A stretch of 64,000 nucleotides of DNA from Ogataea parapolymorpha DL-1 (GCF_000187245.1 NC_027861.1:558001-622000); one strand, 5' to 3'. Counted from the first letter of the stretch, positions 38,925 to 48,771 are shown. The notes: a model not told the origin generated them from the sequence alone. Translations and numbers: made by a program.

Positions 38925-40364
38925 ATGATGAACAAGTATGATGAGCCCATGGATAAACCTGTGCTGGTAAGCTTGCTCGCATACGTTTTCTTAGCATGGT
39001 ATCTAGTGGTTATATCCGTGGCCTACAACGGTTTTTTTCATATTATTTTCAAATTCACGCGAAATTCCAGGTCAAAAATCGATTCCCATATCAAAGTCTC
39101 GGAACTGGAGGGCGTCACCATCCTCAGACCACTGAAGGGCATTGATCCAGAACTGGACATCTGCCTTCGGTCCTCGTTCGAACAAAAATACCCCAAATCC
39201 AAGCTGGAAATTATCTTCTGTGTCCAGGACAAGGATGATCCGTCAATTCCGGTAGTCGAAGAATTAATTTCACAGTATCCAGATGTGGACGCCAAGCTCA
39301 TGATCGATGAAAATCAAGATGCTAAAGACGCATATGGGCCCAATCCTAAGGTTAACAACCTTGCGAAGGGATACAAAGCTGCAAAGCATGATATTCTTTG
39401 GATTCAGGATTCCAACGTGTGGTCTCATCCTGACACATTGCAAAGATCTGTGGTGTCTCTGACACGGTCACTGAACAATGGTCGTCCCACATCGCGAAAA
39501 ATCAACTTGATTCACCACGCCCCGCTGGCTGTGTCGCTCGGAGATTTTCCGACAGCTACGCTCGGAGCCAATTTGGACGAACTGTTTTTGGCCACATCCC
39601 ATTCGAAATTCTATGTTTCCTTTAATGAACTAGCTGTTGCCCCCTGTGTGAATGGAAAATCCAACGTCTACAGACGTTCCGACCTTGATGAGGCTGTTTT
39701 CCGCATGGGGCAGCATGCAGCGGTTCCTAGCTCCAATGGCCAAAGTGGCAATGTTCACAAGGATGCGAAGTACTACAGCTTGCATCCGGGCCAGGGAATT
39801 CGCTTTTTTGCTAGATACATCGGAGAGGATAACATGATTGGCATTGCTTTGTGGAATTATGGACACGGTCGCACTGGAATGACGGGTGACTGCGTGGTCC
39901 AGCCCCTCGGGGGCTCAAACTGCTTGATGGATTACTGCTATCGAAGAACCAGATGGCTCAGGGTCCGCAAATACATGGTTCTTGCCGCTACATTATTGGA
40001 GCCTACGACAGAGTGTTTTCTTTGCGGCTTGTATGGCAGCTTCGCTGTTGGTGTTATTTTTCAGAACATTCTGTTTTCGAAATCATACTTTGTCTTTCAC
40101 GTCGTTGCATGGTTTCTAACAGATTGCATTCAGCTACAGCATTTGTTTGATTGCGTTCGAGGTGGCGATTCGCAGGAACCATTTTTTATCAATCTCGAAA
40201 GTCGGAAAACCCCTGATAAAGGCCTCAGATGGTTTTTCATCCACTGGTTTCTGCGGGAGTTGTTGGCGTTCCCTATTTGGGTTGTCGCTATGCTAGGATC
40301 GCAGATTGACTGGAGAGGCCAAACATTCCGAATCAAGTCAGATCTGAGCGCAGAAAAAGTATAG
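38925..40364 (+). CDS. HSX11: Ceramide glucosyltransferase (glucosylceramide synthase)
   Basis: 479 residues, family GT21. It transfers glucose from UDP-glucose to ceramide at the Golgi/ER. Seen: an N-terminal membrane span (about 11-33), the GVTILRPLKGIDPELD block (first Asp), WIQDSNVW (second Asp), the IGEDNMIG block (third Asp), and the (Q/R)xxRW-type motif RRTRW, followed by C-terminal membrane segments. The D,D,D,RxxRW set indicates an active enzyme. Saccharomyces lacks this gene; Candida, Komagataella and Ogataea have it. The start is the first of two ATGs in tandem. The symbol follows Candida usage. Confidence 0.93.
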   Translation: MMNKYDEPMDKPVLVSLLAYVFLAWYLVVISVAYNGFFHIIFKFTRNSRSKIDSHIKVSELEGVTILRPLKGIDPELDICLRSSFEQKYPKSKLEIIFCVQDKDDPSIPVVEELISQYPDVDAKLMIDENQDAKDAYGPNPKVNNLAKGYKAAKHDILWIQDSNVWSHPDTLQRSVVSLTRSLNNGRPTSRKINLIHHAPLAVSLGDFPTATLGANLDELFLATSHSKFYVSFNELAVAPCVNGKSNVYRRSDLDEAVFRMGQHAAVPSSNGQSGNVHKDAKYYSLHPGQGIRFFARYIGEDNMIGIALWNYGHGRTGMTGDCVVQPLGGSNCLMDYCYRRTRWLRVRKYMVLAATLLEPTTECFLCGLYGSFAVGVIFQNILFSKSYFVFHVVAWFLTDCIQLQHLFDCVRGGDSQEPFFINLESRKTPDKGLRWFFIHWFLRELLAFPIWVVAMLGSQIDWRGQTFRIKSDLSAEKV

Positions 40365-40473
40365 AGTTACTTAAAGCATTTAACGATAGAGGTTGCATTT
40401 TTCACATCTCTAACCTTTTGGGTAATATTTATCGGGCGGGGCCAATTTTTCAATCTGATTATATTAAGTAAAT

Positions 40474-41862
40474 ATGACGACTGTTGACGTTGTGATTGTC
40501 GGTGCTGGCATTGCTGGCATTAAGGCAGCCACAGAATTGCACTCTAAGGGAGTGAGAACTTTGATTTTGGAAGCCCGGGACAGAATTGGCGGAAGGCTAT
40601 ACACCTATCATCCGCCAAATTCGAAGTACGGCTATGATATCGGTGCCTGCTGGTTTCATGCCACTTTAAACAATCCACTCTTCCACAATGCTCTACAGAA
40701 GAAAAATGTCGAGTATTTTTTCGATGAGAACTCTGCAGCCGTGATTGGACCTGAAGGACCCCTTACGGCAAATGTTGGTCCAATTGTTGAGGAAATCAAA
40801 TTATATGCCCAATCTAGACCTGGAGAAGACGTTAATTTGAAAACAGCCTGCGCAGAATATCTGGCCAAAATGGGGCCCACACTGTCCGAAGAACAGAAGA
40901 AATGGGCTACCTCGCTGCTGAGAGTGGCAGAAATTCCTAATGGAATGCAATGGGACATGTTCTCTGCCAGATTGGCCAATCCTCCCTACGTGGGAAGAGA
41001 CGCTTTTGTGTCAGGCGGCTACGAGAAAGTGTTGGAGAACGAGCTCGAAGGATTTCCGAAGGAGTCCATCTTGACCAACACGGTTGTGAAGAAGATTGAG
41101 GAGACAGACACGGGGTACAAGGTCACATCTGAGGACGGCAGAGCTTTCTACTCCTCGTTTGTCGTCGTCACCATTCCTCAGTCTGTTTTGAAACTGAGCG
41201 TTGAGGATCCTGACGCCAAGGGTGCAATCACATTCGTTCCAAACTTACCTACAACTATTACCGACAATTTCCCAAAGACACACTTCTGCGCGCTCGGAAA
41301 GGTCATCTATGAATACAACGAGGTTTTCTGGCCGGAAACAGAAAAATTCGTTATTATCCCCAAGCCTGATGAATCTGTGTGCACTTCAACCGGCTTCCCG
41401 ACTTCAGAATACAATAGAAAGCTTACCGAGGAAGAGGCAGACAAGCTGGAGGCATTTGATTTTCCAGCTTTGGCTGTTAACCTAAAAATTGTGAAAAATG
41501 CTCCCGCACTCATGTTCCTGGTGCCTGCTCCCGCATCTCATTTGCTCGAAGAGAATGTTGAAAAGTATGGCCCAAAGCTGCTCGAGCCTATAATTGCCAA
41601 ACTTTCTGGTAGAAAACAAAGTGAGCTTCCAAAGCCAAATCTCGTGTTCTCTACAAACTGGTCTTCTGATCCTTTCAGTAGAGGCTCTGTTTCAGGAAAC
41701 GCAGTTGGCGATGTCCTAGTCAATGACGGTCTTATTGAGGGTGTCAACCGTTTACGGTTTGCTGGTGAAGCATACTGCTACGAGGGCCATACTGGTGCCC
41801 ACGGCGCCTATATCAGTGGTAAAAGAGAGGCAGACAGTGTCCTGCGACAGCTTTCTATCTGA
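40474..41862 (+). CDS. FMS1: Polyamine oxidase Fms1
   Basis: 462 residues (508 in Saccharomyces). A flavin amine oxidase: N-terminal dinucleotide fold VVIVGAGIAGIKAATEL with ARDRIGGRL, and the C-terminal FAD block LRFAGEAYCYEGHTGAHGAY. Fms1 oxidises spermine to spermidine plus 3-aminopropanal, which feeds pantothenate and CoA synthesis. No signal peptide; the C-terminus (RQLSI) is a poor peroxisomal signal. Other amine oxidases of this family (corticosteroid-binding protein-like) are the alternative, but size and blocks fit Fms1. Confidence 0.82.
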   Translation: MTTVDVVIVGAGIAGIKAATELHSKGVRTLILEARDRIGGRLYTYHPPNSKYGYDIGACWFHATLNNPLFHNALQKKNVEYFFDENSAAVIGPEGPLTANVGPIVEEIKLYAQSRPGEDVNLKTACAEYLAKMGPTLSEEQKKWATSLLRVAEIPNGMQWDMFSARLANPPYVGRDAFVSGGYEKVLENELEGFPKESILTNTVVKKIEETDTGYKVTSEDGRAFYSSFVVVTIPQSVLKLSVEDPDAKGAITFVPNLPTTITDNFPKTHFCALGKVIYEYNEVFWPETEKFVIIPKPDESVCTSTGFPTSEYNRKLTEEEADKLEAFDFPALAVNLKIVKNAPALMFLVPAPASHLLEENVEKYGPKLLEPIIAKLSGRKQSELPKPNLVFSTNWSSDPFSRGSVSGNAVGDVLVNDGLIEGVNRLRFAGEAYCYEGHTGAHGAYISGKREADSVLRQLSI

Positions 41863-41939
41863 GCGGTGCAGAGATGTGCTAATCTATTCCTAAACAGTAA
41901 AATATAAACAGGAACAGATCAAAAAACATTTTTAATCTA

Positions 41940-43358
41940 ATGTCTGAAATTCAGGAACGCTACGTTTCGGCAAACCAGGCGCACCTATTTGCATCATTTG
42001 AAGATCTAACTGATGATGAGCGCAAATGCCTTTTGTCCCAATTGAAACAAATCCCTGATCCATCAAAATATCTTCAGGAAGTTCAAGACGCAATTAGATA
42101 TAGCACGTCGGTTTCAAAATCCAGGCGGTTTTCCCCTTTGCCAGCACAAGCATGTGCCTCAACATTAGACACCTCCTCCGAGACTTTGAGAGAGTGGAAT
42201 GATGTGGGACTGGACCTTATCGCTAAGGGAAAAGTAGGAGTTATTCTAATGGCCGGTGGACAAGGTAGTCGTCTTGGATCGGCAGCTCCAAAAGGCTGCT
42301 ACAATGTGGGACTTCCGTCACAGAAATCATTATTCCAACTTCAGGCCGAAAGATTGAAAAAACTGCAACAACTGGCCAATACAAAAAAAGTGATTCCCCT
42401 GTATATCATGACCTCCAAACCTACTAGGACAGCAACAGAGGACTTTTTCACCAAGAACAACTACTTTGGCCTGGAACCCTCGCAAGTCATCTTTTTCGAT
42501 CAGGGAACGCTCCCGGCAGTTTCTCTGGATGGTACCAAGCTGTTGTTGGAATCGAAAAGTTCCTTAATCGAAAGCCCGGATGGGAACGGAGGACTTTATA
42601 AAGCCATCTACGACAATGGGCTATTGCAAGACTTTGCCGAGCGAGGAATTGAGCACATTCACATGTACTGTGTCGACAATGTATTAGTCAAAGTTGGTGA
42701 TCCAATATTCATCGGGTATGCTTCTAGCAAAAAATATAATATTGCTACCAAGGTGGTCCGTAAAAGAAGCGCTGATGAGAGTGTTGGCCTGATTGTGATG
42801 GAAGAAGAAACTAAACATCCAGCTGTTATTGAATACTCGGAAGTCAGCCAGGAGCTAAGGGAAAAGCGAGACCCACAAGGGCTGCTCTTTTTCAGAGCAG
42901 CTAATATTGTGAACCACTATTATAATGTCGCATTCTTGCAGGAGATGATTCCGAAATGGATTTCTGACCGCAAGTTTTTGCCGTATCACGTTGCCAGAAA
43001 GAAAATAGCATGTCTGGATGTGGGATCTGGAAAAATTGTCGAGCCTAGCGAGCCGAACGGAATAAAATTAGAGCAGTTTATTTTTGACGTATTCTCCAGC
43101 GTCGAGATGCATAAATTCGGCTGCCTAGAAGTGGATAGAGCTGAAGAGTTTTCGCCACTGAAAAATGCACCAGGGAGTGCCAATGATGGCCCCGAAACAT
43201 GCAAAGCCAATCTACTCAGCAGAAGTGCACGCTGGCTTACAAAGGCGGGAGCTATTTTGCTTGGCTCCGAAATTGAGGTAAGCCCGCTGACGAGCTATTC
43301 TGGGGAGGGACTGGAGAAATATTTGGGCTCGACGATCGGCTCTCCCGCTGTCGTCTGA
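41940..43358 (+). CDS. UAP1: UDP-N-acetylglucosamine pyrophosphorylase
   Basis: 472 residues (QRI1/UAP1 in Saccharomyces has 477). It makes UDP-GlcNAc from UTP and GlcNAc-1-P, the donor for chitin, N-glycans and GPI anchors. Nucleotide-binding signature LMAGGQGSRLGSAAPKG at about 103-119; further family blocks PLYIMTSKPT, HMYCVDNVLVKVGDP and the Gly/Asn-rich PDGNGGLYKA. The enzyme feeds pathways represented by GPI10 and OST3 in this window. It sits in tandem with FMS1 (77 bp) and GPH1. Confidence 0.95.
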   Translation: MSEIQERYVSANQAHLFASFEDLTDDERKCLLSQLKQIPDPSKYLQEVQDAIRYSTSVSKSRRFSPLPAQACASTLDTSSETLREWNDVGLDLIAKGKVGVILMAGGQGSRLGSAAPKGCYNVGLPSQKSLFQLQAERLKKLQQLANTKKVIPLYIMTSKPTRTATEDFFTKNNYFGLEPSQVIFFDQGTLPAVSLDGTKLLLESKSSLIESPDGNGGLYKAIYDNGLLQDFAERGIEHIHMYCVDNVLVKVGDPIFIGYASSKKYNIATKVVRKRSADESVGLIVMEEETKHPAVIEYSEVSQELREKRDPQGLLFFRAANIVNHYYNVAFLQEMIPKWISDRKFLPYHVARKKIACLDVGSGKIVEPSEPNGIKLEQFIFDVFSSVEMHKFGCLEVDRAEEFSPLKNAPGSANDGPETCKANLLSRSARWLTKAGAILLGSEIEVSPLTSYSGEGLEKYLGSTIGSPAVV

Positions 43359-43568
43359 ACCGAAGGCAGGATGCATTAGCTCCTATTTTATCGGATCATC
43401 TGATTTGGGTGTGTGAAAACCAGATGCAACCATAATATATAAAGGGGGGGAAAGCAGCTGCGCAGTAATATTTTGTACCGCACCAGAGCAAGCAAGAAGT
43501 AATAAACCGTTTAGAACTACAGTTAAAGTACTCAATTGAACTCGTTTAGGCCGATAAGAGAGTATACC
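43359..43568 (+). promoter_or_regulatory. GPH1 promoter with TATA and STRE-like sites
   Basis: TATATAAA at 43436-43443 runs directly into AGGGGGGG, which holds the AGGGG core of the stress response element bound by Msn2/4. Glycogen phosphorylase is STRE-regulated in Saccharomyces, so this fits. The leader from TATA to ATG is about 125 bp. Confidence 0.55.
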
Positions 43569-46151
43569 ATGTTTTTTTCTAATGGTTCTGGAAAAGGCCA
43601 TAAGAGATCGCTTACGGGTTTCACACCCACGGAGATAAAAGCAATTGACAACTCCATTCCATTGAAAGCCCGCGAAGCGTGGCAGAAGTATGGAACCAAG
43701 GAGTTTGAGTCTGCGGAAGAACTAGAAGCACGATTCATCGACCATGTAGAAACCACATTGGCGCGGTCAATGTACAACTGCGACAACCTGGCCGCATATC
43801 AGTCCCTATCGAGCTCTGTCAGAGACAAGCTCATTTTGCGCTGGAACAAAACCCAGCAATTGCACACTGTAAAAGAGGTCAAGCGCGTCTATTATTTCTC
43901 ATTGGAGTTTCTTATGGGCAGGGCTCTAGATAATGCTATCATCAACCTGGAGATAAAGGATTTGTGCAACAAGTCCACCAATGAGCTGGGATTCCGTCTT
44001 GAAGACCTTATTGAAACCGAGCCAGATGCTGGACTTGGAAATGGAGGACTAGGAAGACTTGCTGCTTGTTTTGTGGATTCCCTGTCTACCGGCAATTATC
44101 CTGGTTGGGGATACGGTTTGAGATACAATTATGGAATTTTTGCACAGAAAATTGTTGACGGCTACCAGGTTGAAGCTCCTGATTACTGGTTGAAGTTTGG
44201 AAATCCATGGGAGATTCCTCGCACAGAGATTCAATATCCCGTGGACTTCTATGGCTACGTTTCTACCGAAAAGGATGAGAAAACTGGTGCACTGTATAAG
44301 CAATGGCATGGTGGAGAGAGAGTGTTGGCAGTTGCTTATGATTTCCCTGTTCCTGGATACAAAACAAGCAATGTCAACAATTTGAGATTGTGGTCATCGC
44401 AGCCAACCACGGAGTTCGATTTCCAGAAATTCAATCAAGGAGATTACACCAATTCTGTTTCGCAACAACAAAGAGCAGAGTCCATTACCGCTGTGTTGTA
44501 TCCTAACGACAACTTTTATCAAGGAAAAGAGCTGCGTTTAAAGCAGCAGTACTTCTGGGTTGCAGCATCGTTGCACGACATCGTCAGACGGTTCTTGAAG
44601 ACGAAAAAACCGTTCTCACAGTTACCTGACTATGTCTCGATCCAACTGAACGACACACATCCGACTATCGCGATTGTTGAGTTACAACGGATCTTGGTGG
44701 ACTTGCAAAAGGTTGATTGGCATGAAGCTTGGGACATCGTGACAAGAACATTTGGCTACACCAACCATACCGTTATGTCTGAGGCCCTGGAGAAATGGCC
44801 TTTGGAGCTGTTTGCCAACCTACTACCAAGGCATCTGGAAATCATCTATCAAGTGAACTTTGAGTTCTTGCAGGATGTGGAGAGGAAGTTCCCTACCGAG
44901 AGAGACCTACTTACGAGGGTTTCTTTGATTGAAGAGTCTTCACCAAAAAACATTCGTATGGCTCACCTAGCCATTATTGGCTCCCACAGAGTCAATGGTG
45001 TTGCTGAATTGCACTCCGAGCTGATCAAGACGACAATTTTCAAAGACTTTGTAAAGATCTATGGCTCAGAACGTTTCACCAATGTTACAAATGGTATCAC
45101 CCCTAGAAGATGGCTCAAGCAAGCCAATCCAAAGTTGAGTGAACTTATTGCTTCGAAATTGGGAGGCTATGACTATCTCACCAAGCTTGAAAAACTCCAG
45201 GAGCTGCAAAACTTCCTAGAGGACTCGGAGTTCAAGAAAGCTTGGGTGGAAGTCAAGAAGTATAACAAGGTTAGATTGACTGATATGATCAAAACGCTGA
45301 CAGGGATCGAAGTCAATCCAAATAGCATGTTTGACATACAAGTCAAGAGAATTCACGAATACAAACGCCAACAGCTAAACATTTTTGGTGTGATCTGGAG
45401 ATATCTGCAGATCAAGGCCACTCCAAAAGAAGAGCGCGCTGACAAGTGGCCTGCGAAAGTGTGTATAATTGGCGGTAAGGCTGCTCCTGGATATTATGCT
45501 GCCAAGAAGATTATCAAGTTGGTCAATGCAGTCTCCGATGTTGTCAACTCGGACCCAGACGTTGGCGATATACTGAAGGTGGTTTTCATCCCAGACTATA
45601 ACGTTTCTAAGGCTGAGACTATCTGCCCGGCTTCTGACATTTCCCAGCATATTTCCACAGCAGGAACAGAGGCTTCAGGAACCTCAAATATGAAGTTCGT
45701 GTTGAATGGAGGTCTCATTATTGGTACTGTTGATGGTGCTAACGTTGAAATTACCAGAGAGATAGGAGAGGACCAAATCTTCTTGTTTGGAAATCTTTCA
45801 GAAGATGTGGAGGAGCTTCGCCACGAGCATAACATGGGCCGTTTAACTATTCCCGATGCTTTGAATCAAGTGTTTGATGCTATCGAGTCGGGAACATTTG
45901 GCAACTACGAAGAATACCGTACACTTGTGGAAAACATCAAGTTCCACGGCGACTACTACCTCGTCAGTGATGACTTTGAAAGCTACTTAGAGGCGCAAAG
46001 AACGATTGATAAGGAGTATAAAGATCAGGACAATTGGACCAGAAAATCCATCATTTCGGTTGCCAACATGGGATTCTTCTCGAGTGACCGTTGCATTGAA
46101 GAATATGCAGACAATATCTGGAACATTGAACCGATCAAGGAGCAAGTATAA
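43569..46151 (+). CDS. GPH1: Glycogen phosphorylase
   Basis: 860 residues from the ATG at 43569; the frame opens upstream at a TTG without support. It releases glucose-1-phosphate from glycogen with pyridoxal phosphate. Signatures: FSLEFLMGRALDNAIINL, GLGNGGLGRLAACFVDSL, the YGLRYNYGIFAQ block, and the PLP site EASGTSNMKFVLNG with K709. The N-terminus has a KRSLTGFTP segment, which may correspond to the cAMP-dependent phosphorylation site of the yeast enzyme. Single, intact gene. Confidence 0.97.
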   Translation: MFFSNGSGKGHKRSLTGFTPTEIKAIDNSIPLKAREAWQKYGTKEFESAEELEARFIDHVETTLARSMYNCDNLAAYQSLSSSVRDKLILRWNKTQQLHTVKEVKRVYYFSLEFLMGRALDNAIINLEIKDLCNKSTNELGFRLEDLIETEPDAGLGNGGLGRLAACFVDSLSTGNYPGWGYGLRYNYGIFAQKIVDGYQVEAPDYWLKFGNPWEIPRTEIQYPVDFYGYVSTEKDEKTGALYKQWHGGERVLAVAYDFPVPGYKTSNVNNLRLWSSQPTTEFDFQKFNQGDYTNSVSQQQRAESITAVLYPNDNFYQGKELRLKQQYFWVAASLHDIVRRFLKTKKPFSQLPDYVSIQLNDTHPTIAIVELQRILVDLQKVDWHEAWDIVTRTFGYTNHTVMSEALEKWPLELFANLLPRHLEIIYQVNFEFLQDVERKFPTERDLLTRVSLIEESSPKNIRMAHLAIIGSHRVNGVAELHSELIKTTIFKDFVKIYGSERFTNVTNGITPRRWLKQANPKLSELIASKLGGYDYLTKLEKLQELQNFLEDSEFKKAWVEVKKYNKVRLTDMIKTLTGIEVNPNSMFDIQVKRIHEYKRQQLNIFGVIWRYLQIKATPKEERADKWPAKVCIIGGKAAPGYYAAKKIIKLVNAVSDVVNSDPDVGDILKVVFIPDYNVSKAETICPASDISQHISTAGTEASGTSNMKFVLNGGLIIGTVDGANVEITREIGEDQIFLFGNLSEDVEELRHEHNMGRLTIPDALNQVFDAIESGTFGNYEEYRTLVENIKFHGDYYLVSDDFESYLEAQRTIDKEYKDQDNWTRKSIISVANMGFFSSDRCIEEYADNIWNIEPIKEQV

Positions 46152-46160
46152 GTTACTCTT

Positions 46161-47042
46161 TCATTTCTTTTTAGCAAAACAATACATGGTATCCCAAGTA
46201 ATGGTTTGAGTGTTCTTCCATAATCCAGTACTTCTTAAGTCCGTCTCCAAACGGAACACAATATCCCTATCTGTTCCCTTTGCTCCTTCGTTCGCTCTGT
46301 ACCACCCTGGCAGAGGACTATAAGTATTAATGAAAGCAAGAAACTCTTCAAGAGTACACTCTTTTTGAAGGAACAGAAGAGGTTTTCCGTCAAGAGTTCT
46401 GGATTTCAACGCCTGCTCCCATTTATCCTTAGGCAAATTTAGCTGGTCAAACTTGACTTGTTCGACATTTTCGAACCTATCATCTTCACTAATGAGCTCT
46501 GTAGCATCTTTGAGCCAATCATAAAACCTGCTTTTGCCTTCGTCCCAGTAAGGTCTCATCAAAGTAGGATCTCCCATAACGTACCTGTGGTAAATCTCGT
46601 TCAAAACCTTATCTTTGAATATTGGTTCAAGGTACAACCAGAATGCCAAAGTTCCTTGAGGACGTAGCACTCTAGCAGCCTCATTCAAAAAGCCTGCTGG
46701 ATCCATCCAGTGGACACATTCTGCGGCCGTGAGGACGTCAATTGAGGCAGAAGAAATCATGTTCAAGTCCTCTGCTTTCCCTTGATAAAATTCAAGCTGG
46801 TTACTGGAACTTTTAGCCTTGCATCTAGAGATCATACCTTCACTTGGATCAACTCCAATTGACGTCGTGAAGTAGCGAGAGAAGGGGAAGGTCACCTGTC
46901 CTGTGCCACATCCAACATCGAGCAGACGGTTGGTCTGGCCCTGATGGTAGCTTAGAATCAGCTCGAGGAATTCATTAGGGTAGGACGGTCTGAACGACTC
47001 GTAATTGCCGTGATCAAACACTTTAGTGGAATAAGTAGCCAT
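46161..47042 (-). CDS. TMT1: SAM-dependent methyltransferase, Tmt1-like
   Basis: 293 residues. Class I fold: motif I LLDVGCGTGQVTF with the acidic GVDPSEGMI strand, then DVLTAAECVHWMDP (AVECAHWFD in Tmt1) and RVLRPQGTLAFWLYLEPIF. Length (299 in Saccharomyces) and the opening SERYSSSRPSYP-like NYESFRPSYP support Tmt1, which methylates trans-aconitate and isopropylmalate. Related Crg1-type and other small methyltransferases share these blocks, so the substrate is not certain. Convergent with GPH1, only 9 bp between stops. Confidence 0.65.
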   Translation of the reverse strand: MATYSTKVFDHGNYESFRPSYPNEFLELILSYHQGQTNRLLDVGCGTGQVTFPFSRYFTTSIGVDPSEGMISRCKAKSSSNQLEFYQGKAEDLNMISSASIDVLTAAECVHWMDPAGFLNEAARVLRPQGTLAFWLYLEPIFKDKVLNEIYHRYVMGDPTLMRPYWDEGKSRFYDWLKDATELISEDDRFENVEQVKFDQLNLPKDKWEQALKSRTLDGKPLLFLQKECTLEEFLAFINTYSPLPGWYRANEGAKGTDRDIVFRLETDLRSTGLWKNTQTITWDTMYCFAKKK

Positions 47043-47145
47043 TGAATTAGTTAGATCATGTATTTAATCGTGAATTTATATTTATCGTGGGGCAGGGAAA
47101 ACTCCGAAACCGGTCCGTCACCGGCGAGCAAAAAAGTCGGTAGTA

Positions 47146-47652
47146 CTATACAGTTGTGACCTTGAAAGAGTCACCGGAATGTTGTTTGATGAGCTGCAGA
47201 AGAGCATAATTAGAAGTGCTCGAAAGAGAAGGTGCTTTGGAATCGGCGGGAGTTAGCAGCAATTCCTTCAAACATTTGTTTTCCATTTCCAAGGTCTTGA
47301 TCTTGACTTTCAGAGAGTCTATGTGACGATGGACTTGATCAAACCTTTCCTCCATTTCCTTTTCCTTCTGCTTCTTCTTGATGCGAAACCGCGCAGAGGC
47401 AAGAGTATTTCGGCGTCTCTTTTCGAGACTGTTGTTTTGAACTTGCGATGATATGGTGGTAAGTTGTGGATCGAGACTTGTTTCTTGTGGAGATATAGTC
47501 AATTGTTCATCAGAATCAAAATTGCGGAATTCGTTGTTCGAGAACAACGAAAGGTCGGTGTCCGTTCTTTGCTCCTGATTATTAGATGGATAAAAACTGA
47601 AATCAAATTCATCTAGGAGCGAGGCTTTCTTTTCTGGATCCATAGTGATCAT
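47146..47652 (-). CDS. Short bZIP factor of the Met4/Met28/cys-3 type
   Basis: 168 residues. The basic region RRRNTLASARFRIKKKQKEKE matches the Met4/Cys-3 class (NT-ASARFRIKKK), and the zipper follows at about 105-135 with leucines or other hydrophobics at heptad spacing. The N-terminal half is acidic and Ser/Gln-rich (LLDEFDFSF), like a small activation segment. Met4-class factors govern sulfur amino acid genes with Cbf1. At 168 residues it is closer to Met28 (187) than Met4 (672), yet the acidic N-terminus could make it a compact activator. Starts: ATG at 47652, alternative ATG at 47643. Confidence 0.8.
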   Translation of the reverse strand: MITMDPEKKASLLDEFDFSFYPSNNQEQRTDTDLSLFSNNEFRNFDSDEQLTISPQETSLDPQLTTISSQVQNNSLEKRRRNTLASARFRIKKKQKEKEMEERFDQVHRHIDSLKVKIKTLEMENKCLKELLLTPADSKAPSLSSTSNYALLQLIKQHSGDSFKVTTV

Positions 47653-47919
47653 GTTCTGGGAGTCATATGACTTTGAGTAAGTAAAAGGGGAATATGGTGC
47701 CTCAGAGGAGCCAGAGTTTTATTGAGTGCCAAAATAAGTGAAAAGTTGGCAAGAAATTGCTGTGGCTTACAAATCCACAGCTCGATCGTTTTCTTGAGCA
47801 AAACGCCACAGTACAACAAATAACTCTGTAATGGCTTCACAGCCCCAGAAAAAAAAATTTAGATTTACAAAAACAAAAAACGTTCCTGGGGAAAGTAAAA
47901 TTTCAGATTCGCTGAAAAA

Positions 47920-48771
47920 TTACATAAGCAGAGCTGCAAGACCGACAATACCGGCTCCGGCTCCAACGGCGAGTTTAGCACCAGCTCCCGAGAAAGTGGA
48001 GATATGTCCACTAGAGTTGGATGCAGCGGAGCTAGATCCAGCAGCGTGGCTGTGAGCAGCGGAGCTGGATTCGGCGGCATGGGAATGAACATGAGCAGCG
48101 GAGCTGGATTCGACAGCATGGGAATGAGCAGCGGAGCTCGACTCAGCAGCATGGGAGTGAGCAGCGGAAGTGGACTCAACAGCGGAGGTGGACTCAGCAG
48201 CATGGCTATGAACATGGGCAGATGAGCTAGCAGCCTCAGAGGAAGAAGTAGCAGCAGCAGCAGCGGAAGTAGTGGCCTCAGTCGAGGCAGCAGCAGAAGT
48301 GGAAGCAGCAGCGGCAGCCTGAGTTGAAGAAGCAGCAGCCGACGAAGAAGAGACTTCACTGGCTGCAGCAGCAACAGAAGAGGTAGCAGCGGCTTGAGCA
48401 GTGCTTGGGGCACAAGTAGTACCAGTTGGCTGGGTGTTGGTGTGACATTCAGCCAAAGCAGAGGTCAAGAAGGATCCGTAGTCACTCCACAGACACCATC
48501 CACAGTCAAGGCAGGCTGGGACGTAGGACAAGAATTGACTGTCGGAAGCACACAGACAGGTGGAGTTGTAGTTAGCGTCCTCGGAGCCAGTTGGGGAACA
48601 TTGACGAGCAGCTAAAATAGCGTAACCACAAGAGGCATGACAAGCGTAAGTTGCCTCTGCTGCAACTGGAAGTCCGATTGCATTAGCAAAAGCAAATGGG
48701 TCAGCCTGAGGGGCAGCAGAAACGGCAGTAAGAGCGAAAGCTGTAGCGCAAAGAGTTTTAAACGAGAGCAT
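47920..48771 (-). CDS. GPI-anchored wall protein with a 10-Cys domain and His-rich repeats
   Basis: 283 residues. Signal peptide at 1-19; a domain at about 40-120 with cysteines at 44, 48, 58, 72, 74, 87, 90, 93, 109 and 120 (CHASC, CLC, CLDCGWC) and an N-glycosylation site at N69; then an Ala/Ser tract; five His clusters within 186-242 (units close to AAHSHAAESSS, 11 residues); and a hydrophobic GPI tail at about 262-283 after a Ser/Asn/Gly-rich site. The Cys spacing differs from the 8-Cys CFEM domain. Twelve His residues could bind metal; this is an inference. TATATA at 48813-48818 (minus) suggests an inducible promoter. Confidence 0.8.
   Translation of the reverse strand: MLSFKTLCATAFALTAVSAAPQADPFAFANAIGLPVAAEATYACHASCGYAILAARQCSPTGSEDANYNSTCLCASDSQFLSYVPACLDCGWCLWSDYGSFLTSALAECHTNTQPTGTTCAPSTAQAAATSSVAAAASEVSSSSAAASSTQAAAAASTSAAASTEATTSAAAAATSSSEAASSSAHVHSHAAESTSAVESTSAAHSHAAESSSAAHSHAVESSSAAHVHSHAAESSSAAHSHAAGSSSAASNSSGHISTFSGAGAKLAVGAGAGIVGLAALLM
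48046..48216 (-). repeat. Imperfect 33-bp tandem repeats coding His-rich units
   Basis: Five units, each coding HSH or HVHSH followed by AAESSSA-like residues. Units share nucleotide runs such as GCAGCGGAGCTGGA (plus strand), so the array likely grew by unit duplication and could vary in number. Confidence 0.8.

Noticed and set aside
47865..48413. 182-codon frame of mostly Leu and Pro
   Set aside because: A frame-shifted reading of the Ala/Ser/His repeats of the GPI protein.
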